From: Dysidea avara
Lineage: Eukaryota > Porifera > Demospongiae > Dictyoceratida > Dysideidae
Length of the DNA: 64,000 nucleotides
NCBI RefSeq assembly: GCF_963678975.1
Contig: NC_089285.1
Coordinates: forward strand, 7,240,694-7,304,693
Reading direction: 5' to 3'
Shown: piece after piece, positions 20,938-31,451 of the stretch
How the letters are laid out: every line of letters begins with the position of its first letter
How positions within the stretch are numbered: position 1 is the stretch's first letter
Notes under the pieces: generated by a model
What the model was told of the DNA's origin: nothing
Database searches by the model: none
Seen by the model: only the letters and a program-made list of their open reading frames with translations
Position numbers and translations under genes: made by a program

Positions 20938-21205
20938 GTTGGTAAACAATCAGGTGCTACAGACTGTGGACTTTATACAGTTGCCATGATGTCCAACTTG
21001 GTTCATCTATTCAAAGGTGCAAAGTGAAATCATGAATTCTACGCTCAGAAACTTTTGATGTACACGACACCTGCAGAATTCCGGACGATGGAACAAAGAT
21101 GGTGTGTTTCGATACACACAATAGATGGTACCATACTACTTGTGTAGGCTATTCATCTAATAGAAAGAAATGGTACTGCACTGTGTGTAATGGCACAAAG
21201 GTATG
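20938..21205 (+). pseudogene. C48 (Ulp1-like) protease end plus PHD-finger remains
   Basis: GKQSGATDCGLYTVAMMSN (20942 onward) resembles the catalytic-cysteine segment of C48/Ulp1 peptidases (Q-x-G-x-x-DCG). After a TGA near 21027 and a frame change, TCRIPDDGTKMVC (about 21075) leads to RWYHTTCVGYSSNRKKWYCT and VCNG, the second half of a PHD zinc finger. Compared with the C4HC3 pattern, the first Cys and the fourth Cys (here His) are lost. C48 domains followed by PHD fingers are something I associate with transposon-encoded proteins; which element this came from is not visible. The stop, frameshift and missing zinc ligands show decay. Confidence 0.55.
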
Positions 21206-21877
21206 ACTGACTGTTATTGGTGTATGTACACTTATCTACTTGTCATCACATAAAGATAATTGGTCTCAATAGCACCTGTATGAATTATGGCACAATAAAG
21301 TTGTATGGTAAATATCTACATTTTTTGAAACCATCAAATGATAAATATTACATCCAATTCCTTGGTCACATGTGACCACAAAGACCAAACTCAAAGTAGG
21401 CATGGCAAGGATGGATACAAAACAAACACACAAAAAATTAAAATAAGTTAATTAGTCCAAGTCGGGTTGCTGCGAGCAAAGAATAGTCTCTGGGACACAG
21501 CGTGATAGTAATTGCTGCTGCTCTATCAAGTGCCGTTTTGGAAAAACTTTAATTTGAAATGTTTTTCATTGCTATAATTGTCTTATTAAGGTAATTGTTA
21601 ATATTTTTGTGTAGCTAGCTATGTGGTTCCAAGTATAATACCATACCTGTTTCACTGCCCGTACAAAAGTCTCAATAGTAGCAGTGAAATTTATCCCGTA
21701 TTTCACTGACAGCAGTGAAAAAGTTGTAATTCAATTTCATTGGCTAGAATTTATGTTAACAATGTAGCGCCAATTAGTGTCGACGCGTGTTTAGTACATA
21801 GTGATAGTGACAAATTGCGTACATAGCAACGCTAATGCACAGCATGCGCATATGCAGCGAGTATGATAGTAACTGGG

Positions 21878-22031
21878 AATAGCATGGGTAGCAGTGAAAT
21901 TTGGGATAAATACCACTCTTGTGGTATTGGAAATGGTAAATTTCACTCGGCTTCGCCTCGTGAAATTTATCCCCATTTCCAATACAACACTCGTGATATT
22001 TATCCCAAATTTCACTGCTACCCATGCTATT
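21878..22031. mobile_element. Fold-back element, about 33-bp inverted ends
   Basis: AATAGCATGGGTAGCAGTGA at the left is matched exactly by the reverse complement at 22012-22031, and pairing continues through ATTTGGGATAAAT. The inside contains a second set of inverted GTGAAATTT-related words, so the whole 154 bp can fold. A diverged related piece lies at 21645-21725 (GTAGCAGTGAAATTTATCCC). The overlapping 74-114 codon frames are produced by this palindrome. Confidence 0.85.
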
Positions 22032-23000
22032 ACTAGTACAAATCCTAGGTGGGATCTTAATTTGAAATCTAGAATCTTGCCTTGGAATTCAAAATCTTTT
22101 GTGAAAATTGGAATCTTACGTGTGATTTTTGAGTGGTGTCAGACACCTCGTGATCAGCAAGCACTTGAATGCAAGGGCTCAGATGAATGCAAACAGAATA
22201 GCCAATCAGATGCAAAGGGAAAAGAAAATATAATTTAGTCCCTTACAAACACAACACAAGATGTTGTCAGTGATCAACCTGCTCAAGAGACAAGTATCTA
22301 AATCACAGTAATGAAGTAGTATAAGCATCCAAAATGGTGGTCATTAAATGTGGGAAAGTTGCAATTAAAGCCAAAAGTTTCTACAATGCTACCTGCTTTT
22401 AGATCAAAATATAGGTCTTGGCACATGCCTCAGTTTTATTAACCTGGATCAGTGGGCTATCAGTAGTGACTTAGTTTTAGTACTGACTCATTGTGCTACT
22501 TCTTCATAATAACATTTTTGACATCCACATAATGCCTATCACTCTTGAATACATAATTTGTCACCTAGATAGTCTGATTGGTTCAGCTCCAAGAAATACC
22601 CTGTGGTGTCTGTTTAACAATCCTCAGTAACAATACAGGTTCATTGCAATCATAAGATATATATCACGAACCACAATAGTAGGTTATTTATTACATGCAT
22701 GTATCAGCATGTTGTACTATATGATAAATAAGTCTGTCAAGATTGTCTTTGCACTAATAAATTTACATATAAAACAGTCTCCATAGCACTACTAATGACA
22801 TCACACAACAACAGTAAGTTACCTGAATAAAAAGACAACATAGAATAGTTACATATAAATTTCAAACATTTTAATTCCATTAAAGCACCATGTAATCTCA
22901 CAAGACAGACTCCAGGTCTTATTATTTCAGTGCCCACATGAAAACGCAGCACAGTAATGCTAATATAAACCATTAATAAAAGTTAACAAACTAGTTTAAT
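22032..23000. other. No recognised gene
   Basis: AT-rich sequence with a 78-codon minus frame (22737-22973) lacking any motif. Nothing else is supported. Confidence 0.5.
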
Positions 23001-23003
23001 CAA

Positions 23004-23095
23004 AATTTAAAAAGGGAATAAGGATCATTAAAAAAGTAGCTACACAAGAAGGGATCATTGGGATGGTAATGTAAACTCCTATCCCATTTCTTAAA
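23004..23095. mobile_element. Half copy of the AGGGAT fold-back MITE
   Basis: AAAAAGGGAATAAGGATCAT and ACAAGAAGGGATCATTGGGATGGTAATG match one arm of the 38684-38910 fold-back element. The second arm is missing, so only half survives. Confidence 0.6.
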
Positions 23096-23625
23096 TTTCT
23101 TCTTTTTTTAAAATCTAGTAGGTAATTGGTATTTATACAAAGGTCGATAATAGATAACAATAATCAATGAATGCATGCCCTTAGCTATAATCACAACTGT
23201 ACTTATATAACTTCTGATTGTGGAATTGATTTTTAGTACCCAAATTGGGAGATATTTTGTCTAGGTGTGTTGAAAATTTCACTGTTCTACAACATTGTAC
23301 TACTATTTTACAATGCACAAAACAGTGCAGATTGGTACTATTTGATACTGAGAAGGCGGAAGCATGAGACTGTGTGGCTATCTAACTAAGAATGCTTACT
23401 GGCTCATCACTGAAGCCTTAACAGTAGTGCTAAGTACTGGTATACGAGCAACATTAGCCTCTACCACTACTACTGCACACATACACATGTTTCATAATAA
23501 CCATGCACACGTGACCTTCCATATCAAAAATAGCCTATGAAATTGCGAACATTAGCAAATTTACCAATCATCCGTATATTTTCTCATAATCCTTGACTGA
23601 GCACCTGGAGTCGTACGAATATGCC

Positions 23626-24366
23626 ATGACAGAGCGTCCTCGCTGTTCTGCTTCTCACCCAAATTATGCTGAGCTTGCCGATGTTAGGGTCCCAAAGAGA
23701 AGAAGAATAGCTAACAATGGCATACACGCCGTTCGTGATGTTGTGGATGACCCTCTCCAGTATAGACTAGAAATTATAGAAGATGCTGAAAACTTGGACA
23801 GGGTAAAGGTTAGATACATTGGTTACAGCAGCAAATACAATGAATGGAGAACAAGGAATGAGATAGTTGAATTGAGTGAGAATGACACAGATGATGATGA
23901 TGATGAACAGCCTTCCATGGCTAGTAGTAGCCGAGGTAGTAGCACGACCGTGACAGCGGCACCTCCCTATTCTTTAGTATTGTTAGTTGCTCAGACAATT
24001 AAAGATTTGCTAATCTCAAGCAGAAGAGGAAATCCTATGTGCAGTTTTGTTATGCCATTTGACAAGGTTGTGTTTGACTCATTGGCCATTAGAGGTGTCC
24101 CGGCCCAGAGACGCAGAGTGCACAGGCAAATATATACCATTCCACGCCTTAGCAGGTTTGATGAATTGTTTGGGGAAAGATGGTACATTCGTGGGTTAAA
24201 TGTAGCAGGGGACTTTTACTACGTAATACCAGGCTCAGTAGAATTCTACTTGAAGCAATGGAAAGGTAGAGCTGATTACCAAGTACAGGCTGATGGTACA
24301 CTGTTAAAGAATATTTATGGCCAATGTTACCAGCTAGCTTTTCCATTTATTAGAGGCATGACTTGA
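23626..24366 (+). CDS. Chromo-barrel/Tudor-knot-like protein, 246 aa
   Basis: An open frame with ATG at 23626 in good context (gccATGa) runs 246 codons to TGA at 24364-24366; the frame is open a further 11 codons upstream without another ATG. Residues about 46-84 read YRLEIIEDAENLDRVKVRYI followed by GYSSKYNEWRTRNEIVEL. This is the shape of chromo-barrel/Tudor-knot domains, which bind methylated histone tails or RNA. A basic PKRRRI near residue 23 could be a nuclear signal. An Asp/Ser-rich linker (residues 85-115) separates it from a C-terminal region of about 130 residues with no family I can name (FDELFGERWYIRGLN, FYLKQWKGRADYQ). It is uninterrupted, unlike most genes here, so it is a candidate functional gene or a recent copy. 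An upstream exon cannot be excluded. Confidence 0.6.
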   Translation: MTERPRCSASHPNYAELADVRVPKRRRIANNGIHAVRDVVDDPLQYRLEIIEDAENLDRVKVRYIGYSSKYNEWRTRNEIVELSENDTDDDDDEQPSMASSSRGSSTTVTAAPPYSLVLLVAQTIKDLLISSRRGNPMCSFVMPFDKVVFDSLAIRGVPAQRRRVHRQIYTIPRLSRFDELFGERWYIRGLNVAGDFYYVIPGSVEFYLKQWKGRADYQVQADGTLLKNIYGQCYQLAFPFIRGMT

Positions 24367-24505
24367 GTATGTATATTTGTATCACCGTTTGAGCACATAC
24401 AAGTCATGTTACAACTCATTATAATTTTAGGTAAGCTTGAGTATGTATATTTGTATCACTGCTTGAACACATACAAGTCATGTTACAACTCATTATTTAG
24501 GTATA
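24362..24505 (+). repeat. 74-bp tandem duplication with splice-like ends
   Basis: CTTGAGTATGTATATTTGTA starts at 24362 and again at 24436, each copy ending in a TTTAG/GTA sequence. Copy 1 starts inside the final codons of the chromo-like gene, so its stop codon TGA lies in the repeat. Each copy looks like a small intron-sized module. Confidence 0.75.
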
Positions 24506-24615
24506 GGTGAACATGGTCACTATCTAAATTATGTACATCAAGGAGGTCATACTGGTTACAATGATCACGGCTCATCGTCACCTGTTTCCACAACTCATTT
24601 TTTGTTCAAAGTAAA

Positions 24616-26810
24616 TTATTCTTTAGCCTTACAGCACCTTGCATTGTGGCCTATCTGTTTACAAGTTTCACACACGTGTTGTAGCTTTTGGCGAGCATAA
24701 CCACTATCCTCCAATTTCTCTAGCCTATTGAGTTTCAGCAGGATTTGTTGTAGGCTGTCTTTGTCGTGATGATTTGTACTTCGGAAATAATATTTGGTAA
24801 TTTCATCATTCAGTTTTTCTAACCCTTGTTGGGAAAAAGGAGCAATTGTCTTGTATTTCTCAAGAAACTCTGAAATATGGGAAGAAAGTAGGTGTGTATA
24901 TGGGTAACACTCTTAGATTGGTAAACACTGATAAACAGCCTGTGCCATTTTGCTGCATCTTTTTGAAATTCTGTGTGATTTACTGGTGTGGTAGATGTAA
25001 GTGATTTATATAGTTGTAAAAAGTCAGCCAAAAGCTTCTGAACATTTGCACTATTTGGAATGGTTGGAAAAGGACTGAAATATTAATTTTTGCAAAAAGT
25101 CTCAGTTTCTCAGGTCCTGTAAGATCTGTCCATTTAGGCTGTTTAGAAGCTGATAGAAATGAAAACATATTTTACGTTCTTTCAAGAAGTTTTTGTAAAC
25201 TGTCAAAAGTGGTACAGAATCGGATCTAGTTTCCTTTGATCTAGATTCCCTTTTGTTTAAATCGTCTTGTCTTTGTAATTCAACTAGGAGCAAATTAATT
25301 AGAACATCACAAGAAATAGATGTAGTATATCTGGTATGACGTGGTCAATAGCAATTGAAGAAAAAAGTGGTGGTCGTATACAACCAAAAGTTTCAACGTT
25401 CCTTTTCTTCGCCAACTTTGACAGATTCTGAATTTCCTCGATTGTCCTTGCATCCTTGCTTACATCACTTATTGACCATTGCTTATTTTAAGTCATACCT
25501 GTCAGTACTCGGGAATTTGCACCATATACACGAGTAGCATGCATTTGCTGCTTTAATTCCTAGGCATATGGCTAAGAATTTCCAGTCAGCTCCTAAAAAA
25601 TATTCTATTTCAAATGTGGTATTATTTATTTTGATAGCATTAGTTTTTTGAACTTCTGCTGCTAATTCTGACACAGCAACTTCCAAGTGCTCATAATCTT
25701 CTGTGGTATTTATGAGAGCTAAAATGTGATTTCCTCTGGGAGAATTTGGGAATTCTTCACCCTTTACATTCACTATAGTGAAAGCAATCACTAGTATGTG
25801 CATGCTACGAGATACATACATACCGTCACCGGTTATTTTAACTTGAATTTTTCTGATTCCTTGCAAATTAGCATCGCATGAAAGTAAATGCTGAAGTCTC
25901 TCTTTTCAAGGAACTGCTGAACACCTATAGCATTTCCAGGTACGGCCTCAATGACATACTTTGAATTCATCTGTTTAGCTTCCTTCTATAGACAGTACGC
26001 ACTAGGTAAGTGCAAATTAGTCATTGAAATTTCATGGTATGCTTCATTTGATATGTTGTATTTTTCTTTGATATACAAATTTTTCCTCACCAAAGAATCT
26101 TTGCCATCTTTTGGAGCTGGTTTGAAATCTATTACTGGTTTAGGACCTATATTATCAAGAAACACAGTTTGTCCTGTATCACCATCACACAATTCAATAT
26201 GCTTGCATGTAAATTCACTGTCAGCTAATACTCCGTCAATGCTCTTAGATATAATTTTGATTTTTTTTCGCTTGTGTTGAATGGAGTATTCTGGCCAAGA
26301 CTTCACTCGTTTCCTTTTTATTGATGCTCCTGATCTGTAAGCTAACAGTTGTTTGTTAGATGCGTCTAAATCAGAACACTTATTTGTCATATCCTTTAGT
26401 TTCTTACTGGCATCTCAACTCTTCCTTTAATTCATCACATTTTGACTTTACTGTTAAAACTATTGCTGAATCTTTTTTGCAGCTAGGAACAATTTCATTT
26501 TCATTTAAGGTTAGTAGCCAATTCATATCTTTCCACTTATCAAGAATTTCAGATCTTTTTCTGCCACCACACAAGCTAAGGTGCTTTCCCATCCTTGATA
26601 GCTTAGACATGAAAACTGATCGCAAACGATTCGTCACTATGACATTGGAGCGTAATTTAACAAACACTTTGGTGATTACTTTCTCAACAGCTAATTCCTT
26701 CAGGGTTAACAACGTATTCGCTACAGTAGCTTCACTATCACCTGACAAGTCAAACAATGGATATCCAACCTTATTTGGATGACTGATTGAATACAACCAA
26801 TAGCTAAATA
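24616..26810 (-). pseudogene. Decayed multicopy gene with C-terminal zinc knuckle
   Basis: Read on the minus strand, the protein begins after an acceptor near 26805 with SHPNKVGYPLFDLSGDSEAT. It continues LSRMGKHLSLCGGRKRSEIL, then after frame changes FLDNIGPKPVIDFKPAPKDG, then (25866-25483) IQVKITGDGMYVSRSMH, NHILALINTTEDYEHLE, YFLGADWKFLAICLGI and CYSCIWCKFPS. Next come PPLFSSIAIDHVIPDILHLF and HISEFLEKYKTIAPFSQQGL, and it ends CETCKQIGHNARCCKAKE before TAA at 24618-24616, a CCHC-like zinc knuckle. I know this order from uncharacterised, high-copy proteins of sponges, cnidarians and some fungi, probably encoded by a mobile element of uncertain class. At least four frame changes and stops are needed, so it is a pseudogene. 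An upstream exon ending at a CTG/GTATGT donor near 26850 is plausible. Confidence 0.6.
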
Positions 26811-27581
26811 GAAGTAAAGCAACATTTGTAAAGCAGCATACATACCAGTACCTACACAGAGTGTAACTAGTATGAATAAGTTGTTGTATTATGATATATC
26901 AGCTATACCAATTTCAGCATCAAGACCCCAGCATTACAGTTAGTGTGAATTGAATGGCAGTATACTTTCCAAAATTAGGTGAGACACACTTTGACCAAGT
27001 GTTCAAGCACTACTTTTTATCAGAGACTGGACTATGTTGGCGGCTTAACACTGTACATGGCCAGCCCACTGGCTTAGCCAGGCGTCATAACGAGCCAAAC
27101 GTTATAGATACTCACTTATTGATCTCAAACGAGCAAATTTCAACCATAGAGGCTCCCAATGATACCACTAATAGCCAGAACAGACACAAAACGGTGAAAA
27201 GGCGGTATTCCAATGTAGACATTTGGCTTTTTCCTAACAATAATAAGATAATAGTGGCTATATATGGTACAATTTCAGGTGTTTATTCTAATTAAACAGG
27301 GTAAAACTGAGGGTAACACCCATAGTCTTGGTAACTCTAAATCCCACAATACATTACACATTGAGAAGAATGGTGGACCGGCGGAAGAAATCGCAAAAAG
27401 GCGGATACAACCACTGCTGCTACAGTCATGAAAATGAAGTAGAGTATTCCTTAAAGGTATATGAATAATTAACAGGCCGATTTTTCTGTAGTTACCACTT
27501 CGTGATGTTGGTGGTATCGAAAAAATCACCTAAATCAGCTCAATTTACACGGGCCATTTTACGCACTTTATAGTATGTATG
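26811..27581. other. Unassigned stretch with one 113-codon frame
   Basis: The frame at 26954-27295 (plus, ATG start, MAVYFPKLGETHFDQV) shows no recognisable domain and overlaps no supported exon. An 84-codon minus frame at 27275-27529 is also unsupported. I list the stretch as unexplained rather than as a gene. Confidence 0.4.
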
Positions 27582-27715
27582 TAAGTCACCATGTAATAGT
27601 ACAGTTTGAAATCCAGAGTCTTCTTAGCAAACAACATCGACCTTGTTCTCCAAGCCTCAATGTGTTTGTGCTGTTGTATGGTTACTTATGTATGTTAGTG
27701 CTGCTCTGTGTGTGT
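27582..27715 (+). repeat. Dispersed repeat R3, copy 1
   Basis: AAGTCACCATGTAATAGTAC through ACCTTGTTCTCCAAGCCT to GTGTTTGTGCTGTTGTATG matches 40554-40700 in the same orientation with substitutions and small indels. A short GT microsatellite (27706-27721) follows. Confidence 0.75.
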
Positions 27716-29140
27716 GTGTGTATGCTTTAGTGGTGAAGAACTACTTTCACAGCAGTCACGAGCAAATGGTATAATGTATCTAGACTCACAGACTGGATTC
27801 ATGGACTGAGCTCAAAACAGCTTCTTGTCGATAATCCAGGCATTATCTATTTCTTAATATGCTGGAGACACCATTATCAAGCTACAACTACCGGTACTGC
27901 TCTTTCTTACAAGTCACGCATGTTGAAAACGTTTAAATATTAGCAGTACATTACCATTAAACAGGACACGCCCCCTAAAATGCATTTACACCCCTAACAC
28001 ATATTAATATTATTTACATGAGTGTGGTGGTTCACTTGTCAATCTAACACCGATGACCAACACACGATTACTTATCATGTACCACGGTAGTGGTACATAA
28101 TAGGGATCAGGCAGAAATTTTTCAAAACACTCTAATAGAACGCACGCCAAAAGCAGCCTTCCGGGCTTTAGATTTTATTTCTAAAACATTCTAGACCTTT
28201 CTTTTGTGTTTACAACACTAGCCAACAAGTATTAAAAGTAAGGGAAATGGTTTTAGGTGTTTTTTAAAATTTTGAAAATGGTTAGATTCTCCATCTTCTT
28301 CTTTCTTTCTTTCTTGTTTCGCGCGCCTACAGCTCGTAGGAAGTAGATATCAGCCCTAAAAACGTATGGCGTATTTAAAAAACATTCGTACCCAGGTCTG
28401 TGTGGTATTAAAATCTTCCCTCTCTAATGCGATTGCGAGATATAGAGCAAGAATCACTCTTCGAGACGCCATTCGATCGAGAAGCCATACAGATGATAAT
28501 ATAGAATTGTTTAAAATTTCATTGCTTTAGCTCACAGGACTAAAATGCATCAAGTTGTATCACACTAAACATTAAACATAACTATTGTTCACTGAAACTC
28601 GGGTTTTAGACTTCCTTCATTACGAGACAGTGAAGGGGGTGTGGCCCGCACCTCGTCACTTAAACTATTACTGTACGCCTTTCGTGTATACTTTCTATTA
28701 TATTCTTCAGCTGTTTACCAGCTAAGAGTCGACATAACAAGGCTTGTAAGCTATTGGAACACACTGGTAAATTTCAAATTGAAAAGGGGTGTGTCCCTTC
28801 TGTACGCGATTGAAAAATAAAAAGCGGGATACTCCGTATACTCAGCACTTTAATTGGAGTCGACCACGTTTTGTCAAGCATGTGTTTTACTCGTGTTGAG
28901 ATTTCGCACCGCTTCGTTGCAGTAAACGGTCACACTAGTGGATTTATCTACTCGTCAAAGGAAAGTGGTATTGTTTACTGTATTGTTAACTGTATTGTTA
29001 ACTAATTGTTTATTAAACTTATTTATGTAATTGTTTATTGCCAGTTGATATTACAATGGGTTTCTTTATTAAACAATCATGTACTGTTGAACGTATATTT
29101 AAGAAGTAGTCCATGTGCATGGACATGAAAAAAATCATGA
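27716..29140. other. Spacer without recognised gene
   Basis: No coding frames. One ACTCTAATAGAACG word lies at 28129. The stretch 28310-28900 is slightly richer in CpG (CGCGCG near 28320) but shows no exon. Direct repeats of TATTGTTAACTG occur at 28980-29005. Confidence 0.5.
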
Positions 29141-29145
29141 AACTA

Positions 29146-29522
29146 GTGGGGCAAAAAAATTATTAATTTTCAACAAGTAGAATAGGGATCAAAGATTTGA
29201 TTTTGAAAAAAACTGCGTAAACAAGAAGTAATAGGGATGATAATCCACAAAATTCTATGCATCATCAGTTCAAAGCAAGTTATTTGAATAGTGTACACTC
29301 AATTTGCGATTCCTATTTCAACTTGTGGTTAAATTTTGTTAAAATGTTGAAATAGGAATCGCAAATTGAGTGTACACTATTCAAATAAATTGCTTTGAAC
29401 TGATGATGCATAGAATTTTGTGGATTATCATCCCTATTACTTCTTGTTTACGCAGTTTTTTTCAAAATCAAATCTTTGATCCCTATTGTACTTGTTGAAA
29501 ATTAATAATTTTTTTGCCCCAC
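29146..29522. mobile_element. Long fold-back MITE, about 180-bp arms, TA target
   Basis: The element starts GTGGGGCAAAAAAATTATTA and its right end is the near-perfect reverse complement. Pairing runs through AATAGGGATCAAAGATTTGA, CGTAAACAAGAAGTAATAGG and GAGTGTACACTATTC; only about 15 bp remain as loop near 29325-29340. Flanking TA dinucleotides (29144-29145 and 29523-29524) fit a TA target duplication as in Tc1/mariner-type MITEs. The arms differ at very few positions, so insertion is probably recent or arm identity has been maintained. Confidence 0.9.
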
Positions 29523-29813
29523 TAGTATCAATATATATTCATTTCATTATATTTGTACATTGTCAGAACGTCAGTGCACAGAAGTCAACGGTAGCATAAT
29601 TGGTTCTAATTAAGTTTAAACAAGTAGAAGGAAAATTAGGAATTTTAAGCTGGATCCCTAATATACAGTATTACTGTACTGTATGATAAAAATGAAGCAA
29701 TAACTTTTTATAGATAACTGTACAAGTGCATTAATTGAAAGTACCAACAAGCAGAAAAATGACAATGAAGTTACAGTGTTGTCATCAGGGGATGAAAATG
29801 ACAACTCCTAATA

Positions 29814-29951
29814 CAGTGGAACCTCTCTTAACAAACTCCCCGAATTAAGGACATAATAGAAAAATGCCTCCTAAAGAGGAAACCTCTATATTACAGCAAA
29901 AAGTGCCAAAAATTCTGTGTCCCAAATGTCCGTAATAGAGAGGTTCCACTG
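29814..29951. mobile_element. 138-bp MITE, CAGTGGAACCTCTCT termini, TA target
   Basis: The left end CAGTGGAACCTCTCT is matched by AGAGAGGTTCCACTG at the right end, and TA flanks both sides (29812-29813, 29952-29953). The inside is a degenerate palindrome (CTCTATTACAGC / GTCCGTAATAGAG). A lone half copy with the same left terminus lies at about 11306. No coding capacity. Confidence 0.85.
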
Positions 29952-30109
29952 TAGCGTGTTCCTAAGTTGATAATTCAATTAGGCATTTCATAAGTTGACT
30001 GGAAACCTCCAAATTGTGGAAATTGCTTTCCTGAGTAACCCACAAGCAAAATTAACAAATAAATCTGTTAATTGCTTTCCACCCTCAATAAAATGTTATC
30101 TTTTATGGA

Positions 30110-30405
30110 TGACCAGAGTACTTGATGTTCATACATCTTGAAGCTGAGAAACACTGGGTTGCTATTTCCATGATAGCCTGTCACAGTTTATTGCTACAAT
30201 TCCTCTTAACTATTGTTCCATTATCTGTTGAGCAAACCATGGTAGCTTTGCTGAAGCCAACACGTCCTGTCACAGTAAAGTTAAAAATTTTATCAAGCAA
30301 ATTGTCTCTGCAGACTATGTTGTCTATGCTTTGGCCTATTGCACTTCACTTGCTCTTGGGAATAACCCCAGTTTTATTTATTTATTGAAATCAGGATATA
30401 TTGCA
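30110..30405 (+). pseudogene. C48 (Ulp1-like) peptidase remains
   Basis: HLEAEKHWVAISMIAC (30127 onward) resembles the HW segment around the catalytic His of C48 peptidases. After frame changes, VSADYVVYALAYCTSLALGN with NPSFIY (about 30305-30385) resembles the segment around the catalytic Cys, where DCG would be expected; here it reads DYV, so the Cys codon is lost. Upstream, before the MITE at 29814, SALIESTNKQKNDNEVTVLS with SSGDENDNS reads as a possible earlier exon. This is a dead gene piece, likely transposon-derived like the C48/PHD remnant at 20.9 kb. Confidence 0.45.
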
Positions 30406-30603
30406 TGTTACCATTTCTCTACCTTTCCTGTAGCCAGAAAGTGCTAATTGAGTTGTGACAGTTGCTTTGTTCAAATAAATGAAATATGTCCAATTTGTCT
30501 ATTGTCAGATAATAGTGGTACTTAGTGAACAGCGGTATCACAAAGAGTGTGATCCAAGTTTTAGTGAAGATTATGAGTGGACCTAAGTTAGTTAATTCGT
30601 GTA

Positions 30604-30833
30604 GAGAAAAGTGGCTGGCACTTCATACAAACCTTAAAACCTCACAATTTACTTAGGGATTGGCATGTTACCACCACTAAACCATCAACACATAACTTGA
30701 TTAAATGCCAAGTATCATGTCTGGCCGCCCCCACATCATTATACTATATCATGATACATCGATATAACTGATTGGCTATATCACCACCTTGTTACATCAA
30801 TACTATCGATATAACGATATATTGTGGCAGCAC
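30604..30833. mobile_element. About 230-bp insertion absent from the paralogue
   Basis: In the inverted paralogue (near 51750-51780) the flanks AATTCATGTA and CTAAACTGATTAGC are contiguous; here the corresponding AATTCGTGTAG and ACTAAAACTGACTAGC are separated by about 230 bp. The insert contains repeated ATCGATATAAC words. Termini and target duplication are not clear, so the class is unknown. Confidence 0.6.
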
Positions 30834-31130
30834 TAAAACTGACTAGCTTGTGGAGTAGTTTGTATGATTATGAACATGAATTTTGCACTATAATAAAAAG
30901 TGTTGTCATGTAGAATAGCTTATTTTAGTTGCTGTTTCATTTCAGTTTTAAGACAGCAGTGTTCTGAAGTGAGTAGCTGCAGAAATGAGATGGGTTGTGG
31001 GACAAGTGAAGGCGATTCTACTACTGATGAAAGTGTGCCTTAGAGAAAAAAAAAGCAAGGAGTGAAGCTACCACCTCAAGTAAACATGGATTGAAAAATA
31101 ATGATGTCCAGGAAGAATTTTCCAAACAGT

Positions 31131-31289
31131 TGTAACAATGTAACACTTATTGTAATTGCACATTATAATGGTACTTATAAATGCATGTGCACTATTAATT
31201 GTCTGTATGCATGCGTAGTAACACATGTTATCACTGGTTGTACCACACTGTTGTTGTACTTGACGCCTGTACACGGACCCAATGTTACA
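31131..31289 (+). repeat. 5' LTR
   Basis: 159 bp with TG...CA ends (TGTAAC...GTTACA). It differs from the 3' LTR by several substitutions and by lacking about 25 bp near the right end, so the insertion is not recent. Confidence 0.85.
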
Positions 31290-31309
31290 TTGGTGTCAGA
31301 AGTGGGATT
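31289..31309 (+). promoter_or_regulatory. Primer binding site
   Basis: TTGGTGTCAGAAGTGGGATT follows the 5' LTR directly, the position where a tRNA primes minus-strand synthesis. The string is typical of gypsy-group elements; the tRNA was not identified. Confidence 0.65.
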
Positions 31310-31451
31310 CCTCCAAATGGAAGAATTTTTCAAGACTAGAATACCAGCTGTTGTACCGTGGCAATCGTTGAACGGTACCTGAAAAGGTTAGTTGTGCAAT
31401 AATTAGAACTTCTGTTGTTGTTGTCTTCTGATTTACTAGATTTCACCTGCG

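Noticed and set aside
21774-22238. Overlapping frames with similar sequences on both strands (74-114 codons).
   Set aside because: They arise from the fold-back element, which reads alike in both directions.
26954-27295. A 113-codon plus-strand ORF as a real gene.
   Set aside because: No recognisable domain, no spliced neighbours and no second copy; kept only as an unexplained stretch.
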